Positions 38,965 through 48,316 of a stretch of 64,000 nucleotides of DNA are shown here, in pieces. The position numbers were made by a program, and so were the translations under genes. Origin of the DNA: Hyphomicrobium sp. (GTDB lineage Bacteria; Pseudomonadota; Alphaproteobacteria; Rhizobiales; Hyphomicrobiaceae); assembly GCA_017512425.1 (NCBI GenBank), contig JAFWGI010000016.1:372001-436000 (forward strand). The letters are read 5' to 3'. Position 1 is the stretch's first letter. Every line of letters begins with the position of its first letter. The notes under the pieces are model-generated. The model saw only the letters and a program-made list of their open reading frames with translations. It did not search any database and was not told where the DNA came from.

Positions 38965-39552
38965 GACATAAACGCACGCCGCGTCCCCCACCAGCGTTCG
39001 AGTGCCATGAGTTCAGCCAAGTCTGTCGCCACCATTGCAGCAAGCGATCGCATAAAGGACGCAGATATCGTCTCTTGCGTCGAATTGTTCTACTTTGCCT
39101 ATCGCGATTTCACAGGCGATCCCGATACGATTCTAGAGCAATACGGGTTTGGCCGCGCGCATCACCGCGTGCTGCATTTCGTGCATCGCAATCCTGGCCT
39201 CAAAGTCGCCGAGCTTCTCGAAATCCTGAAAATTACCAAGCAGAGCTTGGCGCGGGTACTCAAGCAATTGGTTGACGAGGGCTTCATAATCCAGCGCGCG
39301 GGCGACGAAGACCGGCGCGAGCGCCGGCTTTATGTGTCGGCCAAGGGTGCGCGGCTGACGGATAAACTCACGCAAATTCAGGTCAAACGCCTCGAAAACG
39401 CGATGCAAGAGGTCGGGCCGGGCGCGCAGCGGCTGGCGCGTCAATTTCTCTTCGCAATGATTGCCGACAAGGATCGCCCCTACGTGGAAGCCTTGTTGAA
39501 AGATGCTTCACACGCAGCGGCGGCGAAAAATGGCGCAGGAGTTGACGAATGA
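38959..39552 (+). CDS. MarR family transcriptional regulator (PetP-like)
   Basis: The 197-residue product has the MarR winged helix (LHFVHRNPGLKVAELLEILK, TKQSLARVLKQLVDEGFI, the wing DEDRRERRLYVS). Its stop overlaps the start of an OmpR-type regulator gene by ATGA. A MarR plus OmpR pair of this kind is known as PetP-PetR near the cytochrome bc1 genes in Rhodobacter. The start may instead be ATG 39007; an AGTCA-ACA-TGACT palindrome at 38952-38964 overlaps the first ATG and could be an autoregulatory operator. Confidence 0.82.
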   Translation: MTDINARRVPHQRSSAMSSAKSVATIAASDRIKDADIVSCVELFYFAYRDFTGDPDTILEQYGFGRAHHRVLHFVHRNPGLKVAELLEILKITKQSLARVLKQLVDEGFIIQRAGDEDRRERRLYVSAKGARLTDKLTQIQVKRLENAMQEVGPGAQRLARQFLFAMIADKDRPYVEALLKDASHAAAAKNGAGVDE

Positions 39553-40268
39553 CATCCGCGAGCAGCGCAACGCGCAGTGAAATGCTCCCCGACAACGCGC
39601 CGCATATTCTCGTCGTCGATGACGACCAGAAGATTCGTGCCTTGCTCGGCCGGTTTCTTGCGAGCAACGGCTTTCGCGTCACGGAAGCGAGCGATGCCGC
39701 ATCCGCGCGGTCGTACATGCGCGGACTTGCGTTCGACCTCGTTCTGCTCGACGTCATGATGCCAGGTGAATCCGGACTTAGCCTCGCACGTGACCTCAAA
39801 GCGACGCGGCCTGTCCCCATTTGCATGCTGACCGCATTGACGGACGCGGAAGACCGCATCTCGGGTCTGGAAACCGGCGTCGATGATTACGTCTCCAAGC
39901 CATTCGAGCCGCGCGAATTGCTCCTGCGCATCAAGAACATTCTGCGCCGCGGACAGCAGCCCAATCAGGCGTGCCGCGACGACGTTCGTATGGGACCGTG
40001 CGTATTCAATATTGCGCGCGGCGAGCTACGGCGGGACGACGAGACCGTAAAGCTGACGGAACGCGAGCGCGATTTGATGCGCCTGTTTGCAAACCGCATC
40101 GGGTTGCCTGTGCCACGCCACGAATTATCGAGTGACGAAAGCACCGGCAGCGAACGCGCGATCGACGTCCAGATCAACCGCCTGCGCCGCAAGATCGAAT
40201 GCGATCCCTCGAACCCTGTCTATCTTCAGACGGTGCGCGGCAAAGGTTACATTCTCTACACTGATTGA
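39549..40268 (+). CDS. OmpR family response regulator (PetR-like)
   Basis: The 239-residue product has a receiver domain (ILVVDDDQKIRALLGRFLAS, phospho-acceptor D68 in LVLLDVMMPGESGL, switch lysine in YVSKPFEP) and a C-terminal winged helix (LTERERDLMRLFANR, AIDVQINRLRRKIE, TVRGKGYILY). It is translationally coupled to the MarR gene and followed by its likely kinase 25 nt downstream. Confidence 0.92.
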   Translation: MTSASSATRSEMLPDNAPHILVVDDDQKIRALLGRFLASNGFRVTEASDAASARSYMRGLAFDLVLLDVMMPGESGLSLARDLKATRPVPICMLTALTDAEDRISGLETGVDDYVSKPFEPRELLLRIKNILRRGQQPNQACRDDVRMGPCVFNIARGELRRDDETVKLTERERDLMRLFANRIGLPVPRHELSSDESTGSERAIDVQINRLRRKIECDPSNPVYLQTVRGKGYILYTD

Positions 40269-40293
40269 CCACTTGCTACCCGGATAACAAATT

Positions 40294-41712
40294 ATGGTCG
40301 CAGAGAGCGACGTGCGTTCAGATACGAAAGCGAGCATTCGCGCTTGGATTACTCAAGCGCGGCAGAGCGTATTCACGCAACGCGCGACGGCGCTGCTGTC
40401 GGAATTGCTCCCAAAAGGGCTTTATGCACGCGCGCTTCTCATCATCATCACGCCGATTGTCGTCCTCGAGGGCGTCATCGCATTTGCGTTTATGGAACGC
40501 CATTGGCAGGCGGTAACGCGGCGTTTGTCGGAAGCGACGGCGCGCGATATCGCGGCGGTTATTCAAATCTATGAAGACAAACCGCAAGCTGCCGACGCCC
40601 AGAAAATCGTCGATCTCGCGCGCGACCGGCTTGGCCTCAATATGGAAGTGCTGCCGCCCGGCGATCTGCCGCCGCCGAAACCGAAGCCGATGTTTGCGCT
40701 GCTCGACCGGGCGCTGTCGAACGAGCTGCGCCGTCACGTTCAGTTGCCGTTCTGGATCGATACGGTCGGTGCCGCCAAGAACGTCGAAATTCGCGTCAAG
40801 CATGACAACGCCATCCTGCGCTTCATCGCGACGCGCAGCCAGACATACGCCTCGAATTCGCATATTTTCCTACTCTGGATGGTTGGCACGTCAGTCATTC
40901 TTTTGACCGTCGCTATTCTGTTTTTGCGCAACCAGATCCGTCCGATTCTGCGCCTCGCCGACGCCGCCGACGCGTTCGGCAAGGGCCGTTCGATTTCGGA
41001 AGATTTCCGCCCGCGCGGCGCGCGCGAAGTGCGCCAAGCCGCGGTCGCCTTCCTGCAAATGCGCGATCGCATCACGACCCACGTCGAGCAACGCACGACC
41101 ATGCTTGCGGGCGTCAGCCACGATCTCAGAACCGTATTGACGCGCTTCAAACTCGAACTTGCGATGCTTGAAGACTCGCCCGAGACGCGCTCGCTGCAAT
41201 CCGACGTCAACGAAATGCAACACATGCTCGAGGATTACCTGGCGTTCGCCAAAGGCGATGGCGGCGAAGAAGCCAAGCCAACGAACCTGCGCGACTTGCT
41301 CATGGAGGTCTACGAAGAGTCGCAAATTTACGGCAGCGTCATCGACGTCAAAATGCGCAAACGCGATGAACGCCTCGTGCTGCCATTGAAGCGGCAAGCG
41401 CTGAAGCGTGCGATCACCAATCTCGTGACGAACGCGGCGCGATTTGGCGACAATATCGTCATTCGCGCGGCGACCGAGGGGCAATGGGTGCGCATTGAGG
41501 TCGACGACGACGGCCCCGGCATCCCACCATCGGAACGCGAGAACGTCTTCCGCCCGTTTTACCGACTCGATCACGCTCGCAATCAGGACGAAGGCAACAG
41601 CGGCCTCGGTCTCGCAATTGCCCGCGACATCGCTAAGAGCCACGGCGGCGAGATCGCCCTTGGCGAGAGTTCCAAAGGCGGCTTGCGCGCGATTATTTCA
41701 CTGCCGCTTTAG
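40294..41712 (+). CDS. Sensor histidine kinase, EnvZ-like
   Basis: The 472-residue product has two membrane segments (about residues 47-66 and 190-211) bounding a periplasmic domain with a Pro-rich stretch (PPGDLPPPKPKP). A HAMP linker follows (about 212-264), then HisKA with phospho-acceptor H276 in LAGVSHDLRTVLTRFKLEL, and HATPase_c with N, G1 (DDDGPGIPPSERENVF) and G2 (GLGLAIARDIAKSHGG) boxes. It probably pairs with the OmpR-type regulator just upstream. The signal is unknown. Confidence 0.93.
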   Translation: MVAESDVRSDTKASIRAWITQARQSVFTQRATALLSELLPKGLYARALLIIITPIVVLEGVIAFAFMERHWQAVTRRLSEATARDIAAVIQIYEDKPQAADAQKIVDLARDRLGLNMEVLPPGDLPPPKPKPMFALLDRALSNELRRHVQLPFWIDTVGAAKNVEIRVKHDNAILRFIATRSQTYASNSHIFLLWMVGTSVILLTVAILFLRNQIRPILRLADAADAFGKGRSISEDFRPRGAREVRQAAVAFLQMRDRITTHVEQRTTMLAGVSHDLRTVLTRFKLELAMLEDSPETRSLQSDVNEMQHMLEDYLAFAKGDGGEEAKPTNLRDLLMEVYEESQIYGSVIDVKMRKRDERLVLPLKRQALKRAITNLVTNAARFGDNIVIRAATEGQWVRIEVDDDGPGIPPSERENVFRPFYRLDHARNQDEGNSGLGLAIARDIAKSHGGEIALGESSKGGLRAIISLPL

Positions 41713-41802
41713 TTCGAATTTTGAACGCCTTATGGCATTTGTTGGCACGCGACCTCGCGGGCTCACCAGTTCGTGATTTGAATGTAATGTTATGATGTTA
41801 CA

Positions 41803-41880
41803 AATTCGACATCGAAGACGGTTTCACCACACTCCCGTCTGACTGCTTGCACCGTCGGCGTCCTCCTCCGGTGCAAGAAT
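41803..41880 (+). ncRNA. Candidate small RNA with anti-Shine-Dalgarno loop
   Basis: Two consecutive hairpins lie in the gap between convergent genes: GACGG with CCGTC (about 41818-41840), and CTTGCACCG (41846-41854) with CGGTGCAAG (41869-41877). The second loop carries CCTCCTC. This recalls the anti-SD loop hairpins of alphaproteobacterial 'cuckoo' small RNAs. An extended -10-like TGTTATGAT stands at 41788-41796. No T-run terminator was found, and end points are estimates. Confidence 0.25.
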
Positions 41881-41962
41881 GGGATAGCCGCTACAGCCTC
41901 GCGAGAGACTGTGACTTCGCAAAGAGGTCGCGAATTCGGGCACGATCTGACACCCAGCCAGA

Positions 41963-42787
41963 TCACTGACCGAGAACGCGGCCTCTTTCTTTTGCGGCGA
42001 GCACAGCTTCCGTCAGCAGCGGCTGCAATCCATCATCGCGCATCAATACGCCCAACGCGGCCGCCGTCGTACCGCCGGGCGAGGTTACGTTTGTGCGCAA
42101 CGTCTCGGTGGGCAGCTTCGACCGGTGCAACAGTTCGCCTGCGCCCGAGACCGTCGCGCGCGCGAGTTTTGTTGCGGTATCGCGGTCGAGCCCGGCTTTT
42201 ACGCCCGCGTCCGCCAAACATTCAGCCAGTAGGAAGACGTACGCCGGTCCTGATCCCGAAACCGCCGTCACAGCGTCAATCAGGCTTTCGTCCGGCACCC
42301 AGACAACGTCGCCAACCGCGCCTAAAAGCGCGCTGCACAAGGCCTTCTGCGCGTCGCTCAAATGCGCATTGCCCGCGGCACCCGTGATGCCACGCCCGAT
42401 GGCAGCCGGCGTATTCGGCATCGCGCGGACGACCGCCGTACCCTCGGCCACGTGTTTCTCGAAGCTCGCGATCGAGCGGCCCGCTGCAATTGACAGCACG
42501 ACGGTTTCCGGCCCTGCGAGTTTCGCTAGAGGCGCGAAGACGGCGTCCATGACTTGCGGCTTGACTGCCGCGACGATGACGGCTGGCGGCGCATCAAGTG
42601 CCGCTATTTCCGGGGCAACCCGCAATCCGTGATGCTTGGCGACGGCGGCGGTCTCCGCCGAAAGCGACGGTTCTTGAATGATGATCGATGCCGCCGGGAC
42701 GCCACGCGCCAGCCAGCCCTCGACGAGCGCCGTGCCCATTTTGCCGGCGCCCGCGAGCAGGATGGTTCCATTGAGAGACAGTGTCAT
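41963..42787 (-). CDS. proC: Pyrroline-5-carboxylate reductase
   Basis: The 274-residue enzyme catalyses the last step of proline synthesis with NAD(P)H. It shows the N-terminal ILLAGAGKMGTALVEGWLAR, VVRAMPNTPAAIGRG, and the ProC signature SGSGPAYVFLLAE with TVSGAGELL and VTSPGGTTAAAL. Length is normal. The YbjN-domain gene lies 36 nt upstream on the same strand, a common pairing in Alphaproteobacteria. Confidence 0.95.
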   Translation of the reverse strand: MTLSLNGTILLAGAGKMGTALVEGWLARGVPAASIIIQEPSLSAETAAVAKHHGLRVAPEIAALDAPPAVIVAAVKPQVMDAVFAPLAKLAGPETVVLSIAAGRSIASFEKHVAEGTAVVRAMPNTPAAIGRGITGAAGNAHLSDAQKALCSALLGAVGDVVWVPDESLIDAVTAVSGSGPAYVFLLAECLADAGVKAGLDRDTATKLARATVSGAGELLHRSKLPTETLRTNVTSPGGTTAAALGVLMRDDGLQPLLTEAVLAAKERGRVLGQ

Positions 42788-42823
42788 AACGCGATACCCG
42801 AGTTCGGCGATGCTTGCGCGCCG

Positions 42824-43321
42824 TTACGCGCGGCCCTCGGTCTCGAACATTGTCGAAACGAGAGCTTCCTTGCTCTCCTTACCCGCCCAGACGACGAACT
42901 GAAAGGCTTGGTAATAGCGCTCGCAACCTTCAAGCGCCGCTTTCAGCATGGCTTCGCACTGGCAGACCGTCGGAACCGCGCCATTGAGCAACAGCGCGTG
43001 GCGGAACATCACAAGACCTTCCTGGGTCCACAAATCAAAATGACCGAGCCAAAGTTGCTCGTTGATCTGCGCCACGAGGCGGTACATTTCCGGAAGCCGG
43101 TTTTCCGGCACGCGGAAGTCGAATGCGCACGCCAAATGCAAGGCTTCGAGGTCATCGCGCCAATTCAGAGAGATGTGATAGTCGGTCCAGGTTCCGGCTA
43201 CGATCAATGTCAATTCGTCGTCGCTCGAGCGCTCCGCCGGCCAGTCGTGGCTATGCGCCAACTGCTCAATCAAATCGATTGGGTTTAGGATACGGTCGGT
43301 GCTGCGTTCGGCAAAAGCCAT
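42824..43321 (-). CDS. YbjN domain-containing protein
   Basis: The 165-residue product fits the alphaproteobacterial YbjN type: NPIDLIEQLAHSHDWPAERS, an acidic-aromatic core (WTDYHISLNWRDDLEALHLA), LVAQINEQLWLGHFDLWTQE, then MFRHALLL. YbjN is a small cytosolic alpha-beta fold, possibly a chaperone-like protein; its function is unclear. The ATG at 43321 has AAGGA upstream; 43369 is an in-frame alternative. It is probably an operon with proC. Confidence 0.82.
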   Translation of the reverse strand: MAFAERSTDRILNPIDLIEQLAHSHDWPAERSSDDELTLIVAGTWTDYHISLNWRDDLEALHLACAFDFRVPENRLPEMYRLVAQINEQLWLGHFDLWTQEGLVMFRHALLLNGAVPTVCQCEAMLKAALEGCERYYQAFQFVVWAGKESKEALVSTMFETEGRA

Positions 43322-43681
43322 TCGTATGAATCCTTTTTCATTCCCGTCGAGCGTCGGTGTGTTCGGCAATTCAAATCGGCGGCAACGCGAGACTGAGAAC
43401 TGCGTGCGACTGGCAATTATGACTGCGAAGCAATACCCATGACCTGACTATGCGCGGGACAAAAACAGAGCCCCCGGCGAGTCGCAAGCCGACCCGAGAC
43501 GCCCGCAAACCTTGTCCACGGTCAAAGTGGCGAGGTGTGGCAAAGGCGGCTTAAATTCAAAGAACTCACGGAAATAACGGGAGAAACCCTACATACATGT
43601 GGAAGAAACGCGCGATTCAATTTCGCCACGATTTGTGAGGTGGTTCGCGGCGATTGGCCAGCACCAAATTAAGCGACCAAA
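43322..43681. other. Intergenic region between ubiK and ybjN genes
   Basis: A 360-nt stretch on which I see no gene. A short frame beginning MWKKRAIQF at about 43596 stops after 13 codons. No strong hairpin was found. Confidence 0.4.
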
Positions 43682-43945
43682 CTAAATTGGCGGCCGGCCC
43701 GCGACGAGCGCCTCAAGTGCTGCGATGCGCTTCTCGAGAGCTTCGTTCTGCTCCCGCGCCTTCTGCGCCATCGCCTTGACGGCCTCAAAATCTTCGCGCC
43801 CGACGACGTCCATGTCGCGCAGAAAGCGCTCGGCCTGGCTTTTGAACAAATTCTGCGCTTCGGTTTTCATGCCCTCAGCGGCGCCGGCGGCGTCCGTCAT
43901 CATCTTGGCGAAGTCATCGAAGATGCGGTTTGTCGTCTGGATCAT
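43682..43945 (-). CDS. ubiK: UbiK family accessory factor (BMFP domain)
   Basis: The 87-residue helical protein has an N-terminal amphipathic region (IFDDFAKMMTDAAGAAEGMK) and a C-terminal coiled coil (QKAREQNEALEKRIAALEAL). UbiK (formerly YqiC, DUF526) helps ubiquinone biosynthesis under aerobic growth by assembling the Ubi complex with UbiJ. AAGG precedes the start. It is divergent from lgt, the usual order in Rhizobiales. Confidence 0.85.
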   Translation of the reverse strand: MIQTTNRIFDDFAKMMTDAAGAAEGMKTEAQNLFKSQAERFLRDMDVVGREDFEAVKAMAQKAREQNEALEKRIAALEALVAGRPPI

Positions 43946-44211
43946 TTGCAGAACCTTAGTTTGGGCGAACGTCGTGACGACGCTCGGATAAACCGAATAT
44001 GGCCGCCGCCTTCACGCCCGGCAAGGCTTGATCTCAGGGCGAGCCTTTACGGCCTCAATTGCGGCCTCAAACGGCTCTCCTCGGCGCGCGGTCCTGACGG
44101 CCGATCTTGACAGTCCGGCGGGGTTACCGACAAACCCCTGGTGTGCCCGGAGTACGTCCGGAGAGCGTCCGGGCAGACCCGGCTGATTTCAGGTTCAAGG
44201 ACCGTCCCAGT

Positions 44212-45051
44212 ATGCTGTTGCTCGCCGCGCTGACCTTCCCGAATATCGATCCCGAAGCGTTCAGCATCGGCCCGGTTTCGATCAAATGGTACGGCCTCGC
44301 CTACATGGGCGGCCTTGTCCTTGGCTGGCTCTACGTGCGCCGGCTGTTATCGACCCCGCATCTCTGGCGCAACAACACCCCTCCGTTGACGATCGACCGC
44401 GTCGACGACCTGCTGCTCTACATGACGCTCGCCATCATCGTCGGCGGCCGGCTCGGGCAAGTTCTGCTCTATGAACCCGGCTACTACTTCTCGAATCCAG
44501 CCGAGATTCTGAAGACTTGGCGCGGCGGCATGTCTTTTCATGGCGCGCTCATAGGGTCCGCAATCGCCATTCTGATTTTCGCGCGGCAGTACAAGGTCTC
44601 TGCGCGAACGATCATGGACATCTGCTGCGCGGCGGTCCCGTTCGGCCTGTTCTTCGGCCGTGTCGCGAACTTCATCAACTCCGAGCACTGGGGCCGGACG
44701 ACGGACGCCGCCGTCGGCGTGGTTTTTCCGAACGGCGGACCGGAACCGCGCCACCCGAGCCAGCTTTACGAAGCAGCGCTTGAAGGCCTCGTTATGCTGG
44801 TCATCATGCGGATCATGACGCACAAGGTTTTGGGGCTGAAACAGCCGGGCCTCGTCACCGGCGTTTGGCTTGTGTGGTACGCCATCGCGCGCTCGATATG
44901 CGAGTTCTTTCGCGAGCCGGAACCAATCCACGCGCTGAATATCGAGCCGTTCACAGCCGGACAGATCTATTCGATCCCGATGCTGATGCTCGGCATCTAT
45001 TTCATCGTCACCGCGCGCCGGAAATCGGCCGCAGAACAGCTTCAAGCGTGA
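44212..45051 (+). CDS. lgt: Phosphatidylglycerol-prolipoprotein diacylglyceryl transferase
   Basis: The 279-residue inner-membrane enzyme adds diacylglyceryl to the lipobox Cys of prolipoproteins. It has about seven TM helices and family marks ISIKWYGLAY-type entry (GPVSIKWYGLAYMGG), GGRLGQVLLYEPGYY, the essential His in GGMSFHGALIG, and GRVANFINSEHWGRTTD. The start at 44212 is the ATG of the family; the frame to 44107 is longer but unlike it. Its stop overlaps the next gene by GTGA. Confidence 0.95.
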   Translation: MLLLAALTFPNIDPEAFSIGPVSIKWYGLAYMGGLVLGWLYVRRLLSTPHLWRNNTPPLTIDRVDDLLLYMTLAIIVGGRLGQVLLYEPGYYFSNPAEILKTWRGGMSFHGALIGSAIAILIFARQYKVSARTIMDICCAAVPFGLFFGRVANFINSEHWGRTTDAAVGVVFPNGGPEPRHPSQLYEAALEGLVMLVIMRIMTHKVLGLKQPGLVTGVWLVWYAIARSICEFFREPEPIHALNIEPFTAGQIYSIPMLMLGIYFIVTARRKSAAEQLQA

Positions 45052-46154
45052 GCAGTGAACGGGCAGACCGGCGCGACACACGCCTCGCTGCGAAGCTCAA
45101 GGCGCAAATTGCGCGCGACGGACCGATCGCCGTTTCCGACTATATGTCGCAATGCCTTTGGGATGACGACAGCGGGTACTACGCCACGCGCACCGTGATA
45201 GGCAGCGACGGCGATTTCATCACGTCGGCCGAGATCAGCCAGATCTTCGGTGAGCTGATCGGATTGTGGGCTGGCGTCGTCTGGCAGCAAGTGCTCGGCG
45301 CACCCCAATCGGTCCATATCGTCGAATATGGCCCCGGACGCGGCACCATGATGCGCGATGCGTTGCGCGCGGCGCGCATCGTTCCGGGCTTCCTTGATGC
45401 CGCGTCGCTCCATCTGATCGAAATGAGCCCATCGCTTGTCGGCGAACAGCGCACCGCGCTCGCACAATGTGGCGTGCCGCTGAACTGGAGCCATAACCTC
45501 GCCGGCTTCCCGACGCCGGCCATTATCATTGCCAACGAATTCCTGGATGCTTGGCCCGTTGAGCAATGGGTGAAAACCGACAACGGATGGCTTCCGCGCG
45601 CGGTCGGCCTCGACGGCGAGGGGCATCTCACGTTCACACATCTCGCCGGCGCGCAAAGCCGAGACGATCTCGCGGCACAGTTTGCATCGGCGGAACTCGG
45701 CGCGATCTACGAAACCCAGCGCCCGCAGCGCTTAGCGGATGCGTTCCGCGCGCTCGCACAAAGCGGTCCCGTGGCAGCGGTCATCATCGATTACGGCCAC
45801 GTCTCGCCCGTCAGCGGCGATACGCTTCAGGCCGTTCGCGAGCACGCCTACGAGCATCCGCTGGCATCGCCGGGCGAAGCCGATCTTTCCGCTCAGATCA
45901 ATTTCTACGAATTGGCGTCGGCGCTCCATTCGGCAGGTCTGGTCATCGACGGCCCGGTGACGCAAACCGAGTTTCTCGGCGCGCTTGGTATCATTGAGCG
46001 GGCCTCACGCTTGATGGCCGCGAACCCGGCGCTGGCCGGCGATATCGAAGGCCGCGTCGCGCGCCTGATCGCTCCGAATGGCATGGGCACGCGCTTTAAA
46101 GCCATAGGCGTCAGATCAGCGGAATTGCCGCCCCTTCCGGGCTTTGGTTTGTAG
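45048..46154 (+). CDS. midA: SAM-dependent methyltransferase, MidA/NDUFAF7 family
   Basis: The 368-residue product belongs to COG1565: AQIARDGPIAVSDYMSQCLW, GYYATRTVIGSDGDFITSAE, SQIFGELIGLW, the SAM motif VEYGPGRGTMMRDALR, and ANEFLDAWPVEQW. The mitochondrial homologue NDUFAF7 methylates an arginine of complex I subunit NDUFS2; the bacterial role is inferred from that. The GTG at 45048 overlaps the lgt stop. It lies in the conserved lgt-midA-pgeF order. Confidence 0.9.
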   Translation: MSSERADRRDTRLAAKLKAQIARDGPIAVSDYMSQCLWDDDSGYYATRTVIGSDGDFITSAEISQIFGELIGLWAGVVWQQVLGAPQSVHIVEYGPGRGTMMRDALRAARIVPGFLDAASLHLIEMSPSLVGEQRTALAQCGVPLNWSHNLAGFPTPAIIIANEFLDAWPVEQWVKTDNGWLPRAVGLDGEGHLTFTHLAGAQSRDDLAAQFASAELGAIYETQRPQRLADAFRALAQSGPVAAVIIDYGHVSPVSGDTLQAVREHAYEHPLASPGEADLSAQINFYELASALHSAGLVIDGPVTQTEFLGALGIIERASRLMAANPALAGDIEGRVARLIAPNGMGTRFKAIGVRSAELPPLPGFGL

Positions 46155-46216
46155 TGCTGGCAACGTCGGCTACAATCCGGTAGGCGATCACGGTCGCACA
46201 AGCACATACGGGTGAC

Positions 46217-46987
46217 ATGCTCCAGCCGATAACCGCCTCAAACCTCGCCGCGCTCGATGGCATCCGGCACGGATTCTTCACGCGTCCCGGCGGCGTATCG
46301 GACGGCATTTACGCTGGTCTGAACTGCGGTCTCGGTTCATCGGACGACGCCGAGCGCGTTCTTGAAAACCGCCGCCGCATCTCGGACGCGCTCGGCGGCA
46401 CTTACGGCGCTGTCGTCACGCTGTATCAGGAACACGGCACGACGGCGCTTGCCATCAATGCACCAGCCGACAGCAACCTTCCAAAAGCCGATGCCGTTGT
46501 GACGAGCACGCCCGGGCTCGTCATCGGCGTCCTGACGGCCGACTGCGGGCCGCTGCTGTTTGCCGATTCCGAAGCCAAAATCGTCGCCGCGGCGCACGCC
46601 GGTTGGCGCGGCGCAGTCGGCGGTATCATCGAGAGCACATTGGCCGAGATGGAACGCATCGGTGCAAAGCGGTCGCGCATTGCCGCCGCACTCGGGCCGT
46701 GCATCAGCCAAGCGGCCTATGAAGTCGGCGCCGAGTTCGAAGCCGGCGTCCTCGAACGCGATCCAACAAGCGGACCGTTTTTTGCCATGTCCGCTGCGGC
46801 CGCCAAACCGCATTTCGATTTGCCGGGATATATTCTCAGCCGCCTGCAAACCGCTGGCGTAACCAACATCGTTAACGAGGCACGCTGCACGCACGCAGAC
46901 GAATCGCTTTTCTTCTCGTACCGGCGCACAACGCAGCGAAAAGAGCCGGATTACGGTCGTCAAATCTCTGCCATTGTCGTGGCTTAA
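46217..46987 (+). CDS. pgeF: PgeF/YfiH family purine nucleoside phosphorylase (laccase-domain protein)
   Basis: The 256-residue product has the family pattern GFFTRPGGVSDGIYAGLNCG, QEHGTTAL, the metal-binding HAGWRG with the upstream Cys in TADCGPLLF, LGPCISQAAYEVG, and CTHADESLFFSYRR. Members were called polyphenol oxidases; they also cleave adenosine and inosine and correct peptidoglycan precursors (PgeF). It follows midA after 62 nt. Confidence 0.93.
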   Translation: MLQPITASNLAALDGIRHGFFTRPGGVSDGIYAGLNCGLGSSDDAERVLENRRRISDALGGTYGAVVTLYQEHGTTALAINAPADSNLPKADAVVTSTPGLVIGVLTADCGPLLFADSEAKIVAAAHAGWRGAVGGIIESTLAEMERIGAKRSRIAAALGPCISQAAYEVGAEFEAGVLERDPTSGPFFAMSAAAAKPHFDLPGYILSRLQTAGVTNIVNEARCTHADESLFFSYRRTTQRKEPDYGRQISAIVVA

Positions 46988-47188
46988 CTGCACAATCCAC
47001 AGCGGAGTAGGCGCCAGACCCAGGGAAGCTGCGCCCTGATCACGAATTATGCAGCCTGCCATCTGGACGTGTGCATTAGCCCTGATCTACAGGTTTGGGA
47101 GAGTACCGGTAGTTTTGAGGGAGTGTTGGCCGCAGAGTTTGTATGCTGGCCGCCGGACGTGTGCGGGTGGACAACAGGGGGACGTCGC

Positions 47189-48277
47189 GTGACGACCTTA
47201 TACTCTGCGAATTTCCAAAATTGCGCGGCTGCGATCACCGCGGGCCGGACGAAGACGGCACGAGCCGTTGTGCTCGCCATTACGGCGGCGCTCGCGCTTG
47301 CTGGATGCGAAAGCAGCACAAACATTCTCGGCGGTGGTCAAACGCCTGGTCCGGAAGCGTCTCTGACAGCTCCGCCGGCGACCGGCGCCACAACACAAAC
47401 CGCGAAACTCGAGATCGCGCCCGTGATTGGTGCGCCTGAGAACATTTCGCGTGATCTGCAATCGCAGCTGACGTCGTCAATGGAGCGCAACCGTATCTCG
47501 GTTGCGCGGGCGCCTGGCGGTAAAGGCGAATACACACTGCGCGGCTACATCGTGGCAGCTCGGGAAAAGGCCGGCTCCAAGATATCGTATATCTGGGATG
47601 TCACCGATCAGGCCGGCAAGCGTGCAAACCGCATCACAGGCGAAGTGTTTGCTCCAGGTAGCGGTGCTGATCCGTGGGCTTCGGTTTCACCGCAGGTGAT
47701 CCAGAATATCGCCGACAAGACGGCCGGTCAGTTGGCGGCATCGTTGCCCGGAAGCAGCATTCCGGTCGCCAGCGCCGCCAGCCCGATCAGCACGGCTGCG
47801 GTGACACCACCGGCGTCGTCTTATTCGGCGCCCGCAGCGTCGCCAGCACCGGTCGCGACCGCAGCAGCGACGCCGATCGCGCCAACCAGCCCGACGACGG
47901 GCAGCATTGATACCGGCCCGATTTCGACCGTTGTGCCAGCCGTCACGGGCGCGCCCGGCGATGGCGGCGCGACGCTGACCAGCGCCATCCAGCGCGAGCT
48001 GACGAAGAATGGCGTTGCCCTGACGACGACACCGAGCGGCCAGACTTACAAGGTCGAAGGCAAGGTGGCGATGGGCCAGGGCAAGGACGGCAAACAGCCG
48101 ATACAGATCGACTGGAACGTGATCGATCCCAAGGGCAAGAAGCTTGGCACCGTGTCCCAGAAAAACGAGGTGCCGCAGGGTTCCCTCGATGGTAGTTGGG
48201 GCAAGACCGCCGATGCCGCAGCCGCAGCCGCCGCTCAGGGCATCCTGAAGTTGTTGCCGCAGAAGGCCACAAATTAA
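47189..48277 (+). CDS. Lipoprotein with two related domains
   Basis: The 362-residue product starts at GTG 47189 after AGGGGGA and has a lipobox ending in ALALAGC (Cys 40). A first domain (LEIAPVIGAPENISRDLQSQ, then YTLRGYIVAAREKAGSKISY and IWDVTDQAGKRANRITGEV) and a second near the C-terminus (LTSAIQRELTKNGVAL, KVEGKVAMGQGKDG, IQIDWNVIDPKGKKLGTVSQ) look like the same fold repeated, joined by a Pro/Ala/Ser/Thr linker. In Rhizobiales such a gene commonly stands between pgeF and prs. Function unknown. Confidence 0.72.
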   Translation: MTTLYSANFQNCAAAITAGRTKTARAVVLAITAALALAGCESSTNILGGGQTPGPEASLTAPPATGATTQTAKLEIAPVIGAPENISRDLQSQLTSSMERNRISVARAPGGKGEYTLRGYIVAAREKAGSKISYIWDVTDQAGKRANRITGEVFAPGSGADPWASVSPQVIQNIADKTAGQLAASLPGSSIPVASAASPISTAAVTPPASSYSAPAASPAPVATAAATPIAPTSPTTGSIDTGPISTVVPAVTGAPGDGGATLTSAIQRELTKNGVALTTTPSGQTYKVEGKVAMGQGKDGKQPIQIDWNVIDPKGKKLGTVSQKNEVPQGSLDGSWGKTADAAAAAAAQGILKLLPQKATN

Positions 48278-48316
48278 GCAATTCGCCTGCTGCACTTGCC
48301 GTGCAGCGCGACAAAG

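Noticed and set aside
41743..41760. RpoN-like TGGCACG in the gap after the kinase gene
   Set aside because: The -12 element does not match TTGC at the right distance.
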